A program made the translations under genes and the position numbers. Below the pieces are notes generated by a model. The model was given only the letters and a program-made list of their open reading frames with translations, ran no database searches and was not told where the DNA came from. This document shows positions 8,040-16,798 of a stretch of 64,000 nucleotides of DNA, piece by piece. Every line of letters starts with the position of its first letter. Positions within the stretch are counted from its first letter, which is position 1. The DNA comes from Pseudomonas viridiflava (GTDB lineage Bacteria > Pseudomonadota > Gammaproteobacteria > Pseudomonadales > Pseudomonadaceae): the NCBI RefSeq assembly GCF_900583165.1, contig NZ_UTKY01000095.1:186001-250000 (forward strand), in the 5' to 3' direction.

Positions 8040-9128
8040 ATGAGCATCCTTAATATTATGTGGGCCGGTGGTTCTGCGTTCGCCTCGGTGCAAAAGGTTC
8101 ATCGGCAAGTGCTCGCCAGTACCGACTGCGATGCACCTGTTCATACCTGGCTTTTGCAGGGCGGTGCACAACAGGGTGAAGAAGAAGCTGTGGAGTGGAA
8201 CCTCTCTTCTGCCCAGCTCAAGGGCCGACACCTGTGGAAGCTGCTGGTCCCCCGCATGCGTGCGCGTTTTCGCCGTGCATTGCCGCATGATGTGAAGGTG
8301 GTGTTGCTGGATGGGATTGGTGTTGCACGGGCGATGCTGCCGGTGCTTAAAGCCTTGCCCGATGCGCGCGTGGTGGTGCTGTTCCATGGTGAGACGCGCC
8401 TGCGTAGCACCGATCGTGAGCTGTTTGCCCAGTTTTCAGAGGCCCGACTGACGGTGGCGGCGGTGTCGAATACCCTGGCCGCGTCCCTGCAACAAGGCTT
8501 ACAGCGACCTGTCGTGGTGCTGCGCAGTGCGTTCAATCCTGACGCCTTTCGCGCTGCCATGCTGCCCCGTGATCAAGCGCGCACGCGTCTGGGCTTGTCC
8601 TCGGGCAATGCGCCGGTGTTGGGTGCCGTTGGGCGGTTTGTGGACAGTAAAGGGTTCGCCTGTTTGCTGGACGCGTTTGCCCGTGTGTCGGCGCAGCGAC
8701 CTGAAGCGCGACTGGTGATTATCGGCGAAGGGCCTGGGCGGGCCGACCTTGAGGCGCAGATCAAACGTCTCAACGTTGATGGCAAAGTGCTGCTCCCCGG
8801 GCACTTGGTCGAAGCGGCAAGCTTGTACCCGGCATTCGACTGGATGGCGATTCCGTCGTCGTCGGAGGGCTTGGGGCTGGTGTTGCAAGAGGCAGTAATG
8901 GCCGGTGTGCCGGTGCTGACCAGCGAGCTGGCGGTGTTCCGCGAGCAAGTGGCCGAAGCCGGTTGGTACGCACCGGCTGATGACGTCGAGGCGTGGGCGC
9001 AGCTTTTGCAGCGCGCCTTTTCAGCGGACGCGGGCGCTGTCGCGGCGGGTCAGCTTCAGGCCTTGGCGCCGGAGCAGGCCTGGCAGGATTTCACCACCAA
9101 CGCCTGCCTTCTGCTTTCAACCCGCTAG
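8040..9128 (+). CDS. GT4-family glycosyltransferase
   Basis: A 362-residue GT-B glycosyltransferase. The C-terminal Rossmann domain contains LGAVGRFVDSKGFACLLDAF, IIGEGPGRADLEAQI and the E-x7-E motif SEGLGLVLQEAVMAGVPVL. The N-terminus (ILNIMWAGGSAFASVQKVH) is the acceptor-binding half. It probably works on the LPS core or a surface glycan, given its neighbours; the linkage formed is unknown. An AAGG site precedes the ATG at 8040. Its 3' end overlaps the 3' end of the convergent kinase-fold gene by about 12 bases. Confidence 0.8.
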   Translation: MSILNIMWAGGSAFASVQKVHRQVLASTDCDAPVHTWLLQGGAQQGEEEAVEWNLSSAQLKGRHLWKLLVPRMRARFRRALPHDVKVVLLDGIGVARAMLPVLKALPDARVVVLFHGETRLRSTDRELFAQFSEARLTVAAVSNTLAASLQQGLQRPVVVLRSAFNPDAFRAAMLPRDQARTRLGLSSGNAPVLGAVGRFVDSKGFACLLDAFARVSAQRPEARLVIIGEGPGRADLEAQIKRLNVDGKVLLPGHLVEAASLYPAFDWMAIPSSSEGLGLVLQEAVMAGVPVLTSELAVFREQVAEAGWYAPADDVEAWAQLLQRAFSADAGAVAAGQLQALAPEQAWQDFTTNACLLLSTR

Positions 9129-9722
9129 CAGGGCTTGTTCCAGTGCTTGCATTGGAAAGTGTTCGTTCAGCTTCTCGCGCGCAATATAGCGTGCGAAGTG
9201 CTGCAGGTTGCGCCTTGCCAGTGCCGGGCTCAGCGGCGCACGCAGGAAGCGCATGTCAGCGACATCGATCAGGCCCATCTGGTTGTCGGGCGTCACGACA
9301 ACGTTGCCCAAATGCAGTGAACGGAAGTAGATGCCTGCTTCATGCAGACGGCGAATCAGCGCCACCAGCGGCTCAAGATTGTTTTGCCAGTCGAAGCCTT
9401 CCTGGTTGGACAGCTGGCGCAGGGTCTCGCCCGGCAACGGGCGATACAGCACGGCCGTCATGCCGGGCGCTTCCAACTGGTAGCTTTCAAGTACGGTCAG
9501 GGTAGGAATACCGCGCTTTTGCAGCTCGAGCGCGTTGTCGATAAAACGCTTGGAGTACGGGCGCAACAGCGCCGAGGAAAAAAACCGTTTACGGCGAAAC
9601 AGTTTAAGAATGTTCCCGTCTGTCAGCAGGTAGACTTTGGGGCCGTAGCTGTCCTTCTCCAGGATTCTGGCGTCGGCAATCATCGTATTTAAAGCGGCTT
9701 GGGAAAGCCTTGAGCATTGCAT
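9117..9722 (-). CDS. LPS kinase-like protein (Kdo/WaaP, BUD32-type fold)
   Basis: A 201-residue protein of the small kinase fold seen in lipopolysaccharide kinases, at the place of PA4998. Recognisable parts are KVYLLTDGNILKLFRRK (the strand with the ATP-binding Lys), the inter-lobe segment YRPLPGETLRQL, the catalytic-loop block FRSLHLGNVVV and a metal-loop equivalent GLIDVADMRF. In the catalytic loop the usual Asp is replaced by Ser, so phosphotransfer is uncertain. The ATG at 9722 has AAGG about 10 bases upstream; the longer open frame beyond it lies over the waaL promoter region and is rejected. It is transcribed divergently from waaL. Confidence 0.75.
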   Translation of the reverse strand: MQCSRLSQAALNTMIADARILEKDSYGPKVYLLTDGNILKLFRRKRFFSSALLRPYSKRFIDNALELQKRGIPTLTVLESYQLEAPGMTAVLYRPLPGETLRQLSNQEGFDWQNNLEPLVALIRRLHEAGIYFRSLHLGNVVVTPDNQMGLIDVADMRFLRAPLSPALARRNLQHFARYIAREKLNEHFPMQALEQALLAG

Positions 9723-9830
9723 CGTCGAAAAGCCTTGTGAAAGTCGCGGGCGCAGTGATCGGCAATGATGCCGAAAGTTTTGGATTTTAACCATGCCGGG
9801 TTGGCAGGTTGGCCGTATTAGGAGTGGGGA

Positions 9831-11009
9831 ATGCAAGCAAGTCGTTGGGCGCGGGGATGGATGTGTTTGGGGTTGCTTTGGTTTTTGCTGGCGATTGCGT
9901 TCGCGCCCAGCAACAAGATTTATCAGCAAGGCTTGACGCTGTTTCTGTGGTTGCCGGCGATGGTGTTCGCCTGGTCGTCCCGTGAGCGCCTCAAGGAGGT
10001 CTGGCGCGAGCAGCGCTGGATCTGCCTGATGCTGGTCTTGATGGCGGTCTGGGGTTCGATCAGTCTGTTGTGGACCAACGCTGAAGACCCCTCCCGCGAA
10101 GCCAAGCGCCTGCTCTATATCGGTGTGTTCCTGTTGTTTTTCCCGGTGTTTGCCCAAGGCCAAACCGAGCGCGTGATCCGGATGATGCAGTGGGGTGGCG
10201 TTGGCCTGGCCCTGTCGGCGTTGCTGGCAATGATCAAGTTTTATGGGATTGAAGGGCATGCCTTGTACACCCGCCTTGAAGGGCTCGGCGAGCTCTCACA
10301 CCAGATTCTGGGCGCCTATGTGATCGGTGTGGCGGCTATGTGGATGCTGCACTGGGTGCCGACTGGGCGTTGGATGCAGCTGGGCTGGGTGGTTGCGCTG
10401 GGTCTGCTCGGGCTGTTTGTGGTGGCGACCCAAAGCCGTGGCGCCGCGCTGGCCCTGCTGCTGAGTGTCGTGGCGATGCCGTTGTGGTGCCGTGACCGGC
10501 GCAGCAGCCTGATTGCGCTGGCGGCGGTAGTGGCGGCAGTCGGGGTGTTTGTGTCCATGCAGGCATTGATGCTCTCGCGCGGCGTGTCGTACCGACCGCA
10601 GATTTTCATGGCCTCTTTGCAAATGATTTCTGAGCGCCCCTGGACCGGCCTTGGGCTGGGCGGTAATTACTACGTGTATTGGAATGATCACCGCTTTGAC
10701 CATTCCCATAACCTACTGACGCACATCGCGATCGAGCTCGGTCTGCCAGGCCTGCTGCTGTGGTGCGGGTTGTGGCTGGGGGTGCTGTGGCAAGCCTGGA
10801 AGGCGCGTGCTACACAGTTCGGCAAGGGGCTTATCGGCATTTGGGTATTCTCGTCGCTGGCGATGCAATTCGATGCAGCAAGCATCACCGGTACCCCGCG
10901 TGCCGAATGGTTCATCACCTGGCTGCCGGTTGCCCTGGCCACCGTATTAGTCTGGGCTCGGGCCAAACCCGGCGCTTGTGATAAAGTTGCTGCCCTACCT
11001 ATTCAGTGA
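9831..11009 (+). CDS. waaL: O-antigen ligase
   Basis: A 392-residue polytopic inner-membrane protein with about ten to twelve hydrophobic helices. A large periplasmic loop near residues 245-300 ends in FDHSHNLLTHIAIELGLPG, the conserved His-containing block of the O-antigen ligase (Wzy_C) family. WaaL joins undecaprenyl-linked O-antigen to lipid A-core on the periplasmic face. In P. aeruginosa waaL (PA4999) also lies beside the kinase gene and msbA, as here. The ATG at 9831 has an AGGAG site about 6 bases upstream. The stop lies only 8 bases before the msbA ATG, so the two are probably one transcript. Confidence 0.9.
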   Translation: MQASRWARGWMCLGLLWFLLAIAFAPSNKIYQQGLTLFLWLPAMVFAWSSRERLKEVWREQRWICLMLVLMAVWGSISLLWTNAEDPSREAKRLLYIGVFLLFFPVFAQGQTERVIRMMQWGGVGLALSALLAMIKFYGIEGHALYTRLEGLGELSHQILGAYVIGVAAMWMLHWVPTGRWMQLGWVVALGLLGLFVVATQSRGAALALLLSVVAMPLWCRDRRSSLIALAAVVAAVGVFVSMQALMLSRGVSYRPQIFMASLQMISERPWTGLGLGGNYYVYWNDHRFDHSHNLLTHIAIELGLPGLLLWCGLWLGVLWQAWKARATQFGKGLIGIWVFSSLAMQFDAASITGTPRAEWFITWLPVALATVLVWARAKPGACDKVAALPIQ

Positions 11010-11017
11010 GCTCAACA

Positions 11018-12826
11018 ATGAGTGATGCACCGCCTAAAGCGGAACAGGAATCCAGCCTGAAAATTTATTTCAGGCTGCTGGGCTATGTGAAACCCTACAT
11101 CGGCATGTTCCTGGTGAGCATCGTCGGTTTCGTGATTTTCGCGTCGACCCAGCCCATGCTGGCCGGGATTCTCAAATATTTCGTGGATGGCCTGAGCAAC
11201 CCGGACGTGGTGTTTTTCCCCAGCGTCCCCTACCTCAAAGACCTGAAACTGCTGATGGCCGTGCCGCTGCTGATCGTGCTGATCGCAGCGTGGCAGGGGC
11301 TGGGGTCGTTCCTGGGTAACTACTACCTGGCCAAGGTTTCCCTGGGGCTGGTCCACGACCTGCGGGTGCAGTTGTTCAACAAGCTGCTGGTGCTGCCCAA
11401 CCGCTATTTCGACACCCACAGCTCCGGGCACCTGATCTCTCGGATTACCTTTAACGTGACCATGGTCACCGGCGCAGCCACGGATGCGATCAAGGTCGTG
11501 ATCCGCGAAGGCCTGACGGTGGTGTTCCTGTTCGGCTACCTGCTGTGGATGAACTGGAAGCTAACCCTGGTGATGCTGGCGATCCTGCCAATCATTGCCA
11601 TGATGGTCGGCAGCACCAGTAAGAAATTCCGCAAGCAGAGCAAGAAGATCCAGGTGGCGATGGGTGACGTGACCCATGTGGCCTCGGAGACGATCCAGGG
11701 CTACCGCGTGGTGCGCAGTTTCGGTGGGGAAACCTACGAAGAGCAGCGCTTTGCCAAGGCGAGCATGAGCAACACCGAAAAACAGATGCGCATGACCAAG
11801 ACCGGTGCGGTCTACACGCCCATGCTGCAACTGGTCATCTACACCGCCATGGCGGCGCTGATGTTTTTGGTGCTGTTCCTGCGCGGTGACGCGACGGCTG
11901 GCGATCTGGTGGCCTACATCACCGCGGCGGGCTTGCTGCCCAAGCCGATCCGCCAATTGTCGGAAGTCAGTTCGACCATCCAGAAGGGCGTCGCCGGTGC
12001 CGAAAGCATCTTCGAGCAACTTGATGTCGAGCCTGAAGTCGATAAAGGCACCGTGGAGAAAGACCGGGTCAGCGGCCGTCTTGACGTACGCAACCTGAGC
12101 TTCACCTACCCCGGCACCGAGCGCGAAGTGCTCAAGAGCATCAGCTTCACCGCCGCGCCGGGCCAGATGGTGGCGTTGGTTGGCCGTTCGGGCAGTGGCA
12201 AGTCCACCCTGGCTGCGCTGATCCCACGCTTCTACCACCACGAAAACGGCGAGATTCTGCTGGATGAAGTGGAGATCGAAGACTACCGCCTGCGCAACCT
12301 GCGTAAGCACGTCGCCCAAGTGACCCAGCACGTGACGTTGTTCAACGACACCGTGGCCAACAACATTGCCTACGGTGACCTGGCGGGCGCGCCGCGTGCA
12401 GACATCGAAAAAGCTGCCGCAGACGCCTATGCCATGGACTTCATCTCCGAGTTGCCCAAGGGCCTGGACACCGAAGTCGGTGAAAACGGCGTGCTGCTGT
12501 CCGGCGGCCAGCGCCAGCGCTTGGCGATTGCCCGGGCATTGCTGAAAAATGCGCCGCTGCTGATTCTGGACGAGGCGACTTCGGCCTTGGATACCGAGTC
12601 TGAGCGCCATATCCAGGCGGCGCTGGACAAGGTCATGAAGGGCCGTACCACCCTGGTGATCGCGCACCGACTGTCCACTATCGAGAAAGCCGACCTGATT
12701 CTGGTGATGGATCACGGTGAAATTGTCGAGCGTGGTACACATGTCGAGTTGCTGGCGCTGGGGGGCTATTACTCGCGCCTGCACGCCATGGGGTTGGATG
12801 AGCCGGCAACGGCCAACATCACCTAA
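11018..12826 (+). CDS. msbA: lipid A-core flippase, ABC exporter
   Basis: A 602-residue half-transporter that flips lipid A-core across the inner membrane as a homodimer. Six transmembrane helices occupy residues 1-315, followed by an ATPase domain: Walker A GRSGSGKST near 389, the signature LSGGQRQR near 494, Walker B LLILDEATSALD near 514 and the switch His in IAHRLST. Length matches P. aeruginosa MsbA (PA4997). I take the ATG at 11018; an in-frame GTG at 11006 overlaps the waaL stop and lacks support. A clear terminator lies 5 bases after the stop, separating msbA from the sulfotransferase that follows. Confidence 0.95.
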   Translation: MSDAPPKAEQESSLKIYFRLLGYVKPYIGMFLVSIVGFVIFASTQPMLAGILKYFVDGLSNPDVVFFPSVPYLKDLKLLMAVPLLIVLIAAWQGLGSFLGNYYLAKVSLGLVHDLRVQLFNKLLVLPNRYFDTHSSGHLISRITFNVTMVTGAATDAIKVVIREGLTVVFLFGYLLWMNWKLTLVMLAILPIIAMMVGSTSKKFRKQSKKIQVAMGDVTHVASETIQGYRVVRSFGGETYEEQRFAKASMSNTEKQMRMTKTGAVYTPMLQLVIYTAMAALMFLVLFLRGDATAGDLVAYITAAGLLPKPIRQLSEVSSTIQKGVAGAESIFEQLDVEPEVDKGTVEKDRVSGRLDVRNLSFTYPGTEREVLKSISFTAAPGQMVALVGRSGSGKSTLAALIPRFYHHENGEILLDEVEIEDYRLRNLRKHVAQVTQHVTLFNDTVANNIAYGDLAGAPRADIEKAAADAYAMDFISELPKGLDTEVGENGVLLSGGQRQRLAIARALLKNAPLLILDEATSALDTESERHIQAALDKVMKGRTTLVIAHRLSTIEKADLILVMDHGEIVERGTHVELLALGGYYSRLHAMGLDEPATANIT

Positions 12827-12830
12827 TAGA

Positions 12831-12858
12831 ACGGGGCGCGCAATGCGCCCCGTTTTTT
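12831..12858 (+). terminator. intrinsic terminator after msbA
   Basis: A perfect 9-bp stem (ACGGGGCGC with GCGCCCCGT) around a 5-base loop, followed by six Ts. It should end the waaL-msbA transcript and implies that the next genes have their own promoter. Confidence 0.9.
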
Positions 12859-12979
12859 GTATCAGGCCCCTTACCGGGCTTGACCAAAGCCAAATAATTC
12901 TGCGCCTATCGTTTGTTATGTTGGCCGCCTCGATTCGAATGACGAACGAGAGGGCTAACCTTCTTGCGTGGATAATGGA

Positions 12980-13684
12980 ATGTTGCAACGTCTGTTCTGG
13001 AAACTGCTTCCCAAGCCTCAGAGGGTGTTTTTGCTGGGGCGTTTGTCGGTGGTCGATCGGCAGGCGGTGAACAAGTCCCTGTCGGCGCTGACCACGCTGC
13101 CATCTGCCTTCGAGCGGCACAAATGCGTGTTTATCCACGTGCCCAAATGCGCGGGCAGCAGCGTATGTTCTGCATTGCTCGACGGGCGCTGGCCGGGGCA
13201 TCTGCCGTATCACTGGTACGAGCAGCAATTCCCGCAGCACTGCGAACGCAGTTTCAAGTTTGCCTTTGTGCGCGACCCGCTGGAGCGTGCCTACTCGGCC
13301 TACACCTACCTGCGCAACAACCGCATGGGTGAGCGCGACCTGCAAGCCCAGGCGCTGGTCGCTCAGTACCGCGACTTCGATCACTTCATCGCTGGCTGGC
13401 TGCACCCGGACAACCTGCGCCGCCAGTTGCACTTTGCGCCCCAGACCGATTTTTTGGTCGATCAGATGGGCCAGATGGCAATGGACTTTCTGGGCCGGCA
13501 AGAGTCGTTGCAGCAAGACTTCCAGCAGCTATGTGAGCGCCTTGGCGTGGACGCATCCCTGCCTCATCTGAATGTGTCCCTTGAACGGCGCAGCGAACCG
13601 GTCAAACACTTTTGCACCCTGCGTACACGCCGCCTGGTCCGGCGTGCCTATCAACGTGACTACGAGGTGTTGGGGTATGAATAG
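12980..13684 (+). CDS. sulfotransferase, family 2
   Basis: A 234-residue enzyme expected to transfer sulfate from PAPS to a hydroxyl of a carbohydrate. The 5'-phosphosulfate-binding loop is FIHVPKCAGSSVCSALL near residue 50, and the 3'-phosphate-binding block is FAFVRDPLERAYSAYTYL near residue 95; both are diagnostic. No membrane segment is visible, so it is cytoplasmic or peripheral. I take the ATG at 12980; a GTG at 12968 is also in frame and has GAGGG, but about 13 bases away. The gene overlaps the following APS kinase gene by 8 bases, so supplier and user of PAPS are translated together. The acceptor is unknown; its position inside the LPS locus points to a surface glycan. Confidence 0.85.
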   Translation: MLQRLFWKLLPKPQRVFLLGRLSVVDRQAVNKSLSALTTLPSAFERHKCVFIHVPKCAGSSVCSALLDGRWPGHLPYHWYEQQFPQHCERSFKFAFVRDPLERAYSAYTYLRNNRMGERDLQAQALVAQYRDFDHFIAGWLHPDNLRRQLHFAPQTDFLVDQMGQMAMDFLGRQESLQQDFQQLCERLGVDASLPHLNVSLERRSEPVKHFCTLRTRRLVRRAYQRDYEVLGYE

Positions 13685-14285
13685 CCAGTCGCTTGCCAGT
13701 GGTTCTGCTTCTATTCGTCCCTTTGCCTTGTCGTTATCGGTGGCCGCGCGTGCGGCGCTCAAACAGCAGCAGCCTTGCTGCCTGTGGCTGACGGGGTTGT
13801 CTGGCTCGGGCAAGTCGACCCTGGCCAATGCCCTGGAAGTGCGACTCAACGAGCAAGGGCGCCACACCTTCGTGCTCGACGGCGATAACCTGCGCAGCGG
13901 CCTGTGCAATGACCTGGGCATGAGCGATGGGGCGCGCAAGGAAAATATCCGGCGTATCGGCGAAGTGGCGCGGTTGATGGTAGATGCAGGGTTGATCGTG
14001 ATCGTCTCGGCAATTTCGCCGTTCAGCATCGACCGGGCCACTGCCAGGGGCTTGTTCGGGCCGGGGCAATTCTTCGAGGTCTACATCAGCACGCCCTTCG
14101 AAGTGTGCGCGCGGCGCGACCCCAAGGGGCTTTACCGCCTGGCGCTGGAAGGGCGCATCAAGGCCTTCACCGGCCTGGACAGCCCTTATGAAGCACCGAC
14201 CCTGGCGGACTGTGTGATCAACACCGACGAAGTCGAACTCAGCCAAGCCGTGGACGACATCCTGGCAACTTTGTTTAAAAAGTGA
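13677..14285 (+). CDS. cysC: adenylyl-sulfate (APS) kinase
   Basis: A 202-residue kinase that makes PAPS from APS and ATP. Walker A is GLSGSGKST near residue 38. The APS-binding region shows LDGDNLRSGLCNDLGMSD, then RKENIRRIGEVARLM, and the C-terminal part has RDPKGLYRLALEGRIKAFTG followed by DSPYEAP, all standard for CysC. The ATG at 13677 lies inside the end of the sulfotransferase gene. Assimilatory sulfate reduction in many pseudomonads uses APS directly, so a CysC paired with a sulfotransferase is best read as dedicated PAPS supply; this is an inference. Confidence 0.92.
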   Translation: MNSQSLASGSASIRPFALSLSVAARAALKQQQPCCLWLTGLSGSGKSTLANALEVRLNEQGRHTFVLDGDNLRSGLCNDLGMSDGARKENIRRIGEVARLMVDAGLIVIVSAISPFSIDRATARGLFGPGQFFEVYISTPFEVCARRDPKGLYRLALEGRIKAFTGLDSPYEAPTLADCVINTDEVELSQAVDDILATLFKK

Positions 14286-14388
14286 TCAGTTGCGCAGCCC
14301 GATGGGTGACAGATAAAGCTCTCGAACTAGCCAGCGCTCACCCTGTGCTAATATCGCGCCCCTGTTCATTTTGTATGTGGGTTGCTCC

Positions 14389-15813
14389 ATGAAGTTGTCC
14401 ATGCCGCGATTCGATCAAGCCCCTGTCTTGGTGGTCGGCGATGTCATGCTCGACCGTTACTGGCATGGTGGTACCTCACGGATTTCCCCTGAGGCGCCGG
14501 TACCGGTAGTCAAGGTCGAGCAAATCGAAGACCGTCCAGGTGGCGCTGCCAACGTTGCCCTTAACATAGCCGCCCTCGGCGCCCCGGCCTCCCTGGTGGG
14601 TGTGACCGGCGACGACGAAGCCGCCGACAGCCTGGCCAACAGCCTGCGCGGTGCCGGCGTGCGCGCGCTGTTCCAGCGCATTGCCCACCAGCCGACCATC
14701 GTCAAGCTGCGGGTCATGAGCCGTCACCAGCAATTGCTGCGTATCGATTTCGAAGAACCCTTCGCTACCGACGCCCTGGCCCTCAGCGGTCAGGTCGACG
14801 AGTTGCTCGAAGGCATCAAGGTGCTGGTGCTATCCGACTACGGCAAAGGCGCGTTGAAGAATCACCAAGTACTGATCCAGGCGGCGAAGGCAAAGGGTAT
14901 CCCGGTGCTGGCCGATCCCAAGGGTCGCGACTTCTCGATTTATCGCGGCGCCAGCCTGATCACGCCGAACCTCAGCGAGTTCGAAGCCATCGTCGGCGGT
15001 TGCGCCGATGAGCACGAGCTGGTGAGCAAGGGCGCGGCCCTGATGGCCGAGCTCGACCTGGGCGCCTTGCTGGTGACCCGTGGCGAGCACGGCATGACCC
15101 TGCTGCGCCCTGGCCACCCGGCCATGCACCTGCCGGCGCGGGCCCGTGAAGTGTTCGACGTCACCGGCGCCGGTGACACCGTGATCTCCACCCTGGCCGC
15201 CTCGATTGCCGCCGGTGAAGAACTGCCCCACGCCGTGGCCCTGGCCAACCTGGCGGCGGGCATTGTGGTGGGCAAGCTGGGTACCGCTGCCATCAGCGCC
15301 CCTGAGTTGCGCCGTGCCATCCAGCGCTCCGAAGGCTCGGAACGCGGCGTGCTGACCATCGAGCAATTGCTGTTGGCGATTGACGATGCCCGCGCCCATG
15401 GCGAAAGCATTGTGTTCACCAATGGCTGTTTCGACATTCTGCACGCCGGCCACGTGACTTACCTGGAGCAGGCCAGCGCCCAGGGAGATCGCCTGATCGT
15501 GGCCGTCAATGACGACGCATCGGTCAGTCGCCTCAAAGGCCCTGGCCGTCCGATCAACAGTGTCGACCGTCGCATGGCGGTGTTGGCAGGCTTGGGTGCG
15601 GTGGACTGGGTCATCAGCTTCCCGGAAGCGACCCCCGAAAACCTGCTGGCCCAAGTCAAGCCGGATGTGCTGGTCAAAGGCGGCGATTATTCGGTCGACC
15701 AGGTTGTCGGTGCCGATATCGTCAGCGCCTACGGCGGTACCGTCAAAGTGCTGGGCCTGGTTGAGAACAGCTCGACCACGGCGATTGTCGAGAAGATCCG
15801 CGGCAATGACTAA
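14389..15813 (+). CDS. hldE: bifunctional heptose 7-phosphate kinase / heptose 1-phosphate adenylyltransferase
   Basis: A 474-residue two-domain enzyme making ADP-heptose for the LPS inner core. The N-terminal PfkB-type kinase (residues 1 to about 320) phosphorylates heptose 7-phosphate and contains the catalytic FDVTGAGDTVIS block near 261. The C-terminal nucleotidyltransferase starts at NGCFDILHAGHVTYLEQA, with the HxGH-type motif at about 352-355. Length equals P. aeruginosa RfaE (PA4996). The ATG at 14389 is chosen to match family length; an upstream in-frame ATG at 14371 would add six residues. Its stop is 3 bases beyond the start of the epimerase gene, indicating co-translation. Confidence 0.95.
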   Translation: MKLSMPRFDQAPVLVVGDVMLDRYWHGGTSRISPEAPVPVVKVEQIEDRPGGAANVALNIAALGAPASLVGVTGDDEAADSLANSLRGAGVRALFQRIAHQPTIVKLRVMSRHQQLLRIDFEEPFATDALALSGQVDELLEGIKVLVLSDYGKGALKNHQVLIQAAKAKGIPVLADPKGRDFSIYRGASLITPNLSEFEAIVGGCADEHELVSKGAALMAELDLGALLVTRGEHGMTLLRPGHPAMHLPARAREVFDVTGAGDTVISTLAASIAAGEELPHAVALANLAAGIVVGKLGTAAISAPELRRAIQRSEGSERGVLTIEQLLLAIDDARAHGESIVFTNGCFDILHAGHVTYLEQASAQGDRLIVAVNDDASVSRLKGPGRPINSVDRRMAVLAGLGAVDWVISFPEATPENLLAQVKPDVLVKGGDYSVDQVVGADIVSAYGGTVKVLGLVENSSTTAIVEKIRGND

Positions 15814-16732
15814 ATGGGTTCTGATTACAGGCGGTGCGGGCTTTATCGGCTCGCACCTGGTGGATGCGTTGGTTGCCAAGGGTTATGGCGTGCGGGTGTT
15901 GGATAACCTGTCCACCGGCAAGCGTAGCAACCTGCCGCTGGACATCCCTCATGTCGAGTTGCTCGAAGGCGACGTGGCGGATGCGGCGCTAGTGGCACGC
16001 GCCGCTGTCGGCGCGACGGCCGTGGTGCACCTGGCCGCCGTGGCGTCGGTGCAAGCCTCCGTAGATGATCCCGTCAGCACCCACCAGAGCAACTTCGTCG
16101 GCACCTTGAATGTCTGCGAAGCCATGCGCAAGGCTGGCGTCAAGCGCGTGGTGTATGCCTCCAGTGCTGCGGTGTATGGCAACAACGGCGAAGGTGCCTC
16201 GATTGACGAAGAGACCACCAAGGCACCGTTGACGCCCTATGCGTCCGACAAGTTGGCCGGTGAGCACTACTTCGACTTCTACCGTCGACAGCATGGCCTG
16301 GAGCCAGTGATCTTCCGCTTCTTCAATATCTTCGGACCGCGCCAGGACCCGTCCTCGCCGTATTCCGGCGTGATCAGTATCTTCAGCGAACGCGCCCAGC
16401 AGGGCCTGCCGATTGCCGTGTTTGGCGATGGCGAGCAAACCCGTGACTTCATGTACGTGGGCGATTTGGTAGACCTGCTGGTGCAGGCCATCGAAGCACC
16501 GGACGCACCGTTGGGCGCGATCAACGTCGGCTGGAACCGCACCACCACGCTCAAGCAAGTGTTGCAGGCGTTGGAAGAAGTGGTCGGCCGTTTGCCAGCG
16601 GTGACTTACGGGCCTGCGCGTTCGGGGGACATCAAGCATTCGCGGGCGAATAACCAGCGGTTGCTGGCGAGCTTCACATTACCCGAGCCGACACCGCTCA
16701 AGGTCGGCCTGGAGCGCTTGCTCAACGGTTGA
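15806..16732 (+). CDS. NAD-dependent sugar-nucleotide epimerase/dehydratase
   Basis: A 308-residue extended short-chain dehydrogenase. The NAD-binding glycine motif is GGAGFIGS at residues 8-15. The catalytic triad region shows YASSAAVYG and Y-x3-K in PYASDKLAGE, and FNIFGPRQDPSSPYSG follows as in GalE/WbpP-type UDP-sugar 4-epimerases. It likely interconverts a UDP-sugar used in LPS or O-antigen synthesis; the substrate cannot be decided from the sequence. The ATG at 15806 overlaps the end of hldE. The gene ends just before a perfect REP palindrome that could serve as its terminator. Confidence 0.88.
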   Translation: MTKWVLITGGAGFIGSHLVDALVAKGYGVRVLDNLSTGKRSNLPLDIPHVELLEGDVADAALVARAAVGATAVVHLAAVASVQASVDDPVSTHQSNFVGTLNVCEAMRKAGVKRVVYASSAAVYGNNGEGASIDEETTKAPLTPYASDKLAGEHYFDFYRRQHGLEPVIFRFFNIFGPRQDPSSPYSGVISIFSERAQQGLPIAVFGDGEQTRDFMYVGDLVDLLVQAIEAPDAPLGAINVGWNRTTTLKQVLQALEEVVGRLPAVTYGPARSGDIKHSRANNQRLLASFTLPEPTPLKVGLERLLNG

Positions 16733-16736
16733 CGCG

Positions 16737-16774
16737 ATCCAAATGTGGGAGGGGGCTTGCCCCCACATTTGGAT
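16737..16774. repeat. REP palindrome
   Basis: A near-perfect inverted repeat of 38 bases built on the P. fluorescens-group REP core (GTGGGAGGGGGCTTGCCCCC), extended by AAATGT/ACATTT arms. It lies between the convergent epimerase gene and the gene ending at 16799, where it could act as a bidirectional hairpin. Confidence 0.85.
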
Positions 16775-16798
16775 ATGTGCTGGGCTCAAGATTTGCCC

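Noticed and set aside
11561..13516. 651-codon minus-strand frame spanning msbA and the sulfotransferase gene
   Set aside because: Antisense to two certain genes and crosses a strong terminator; composition (Gln- and His-rich) is typical of shadow frames.
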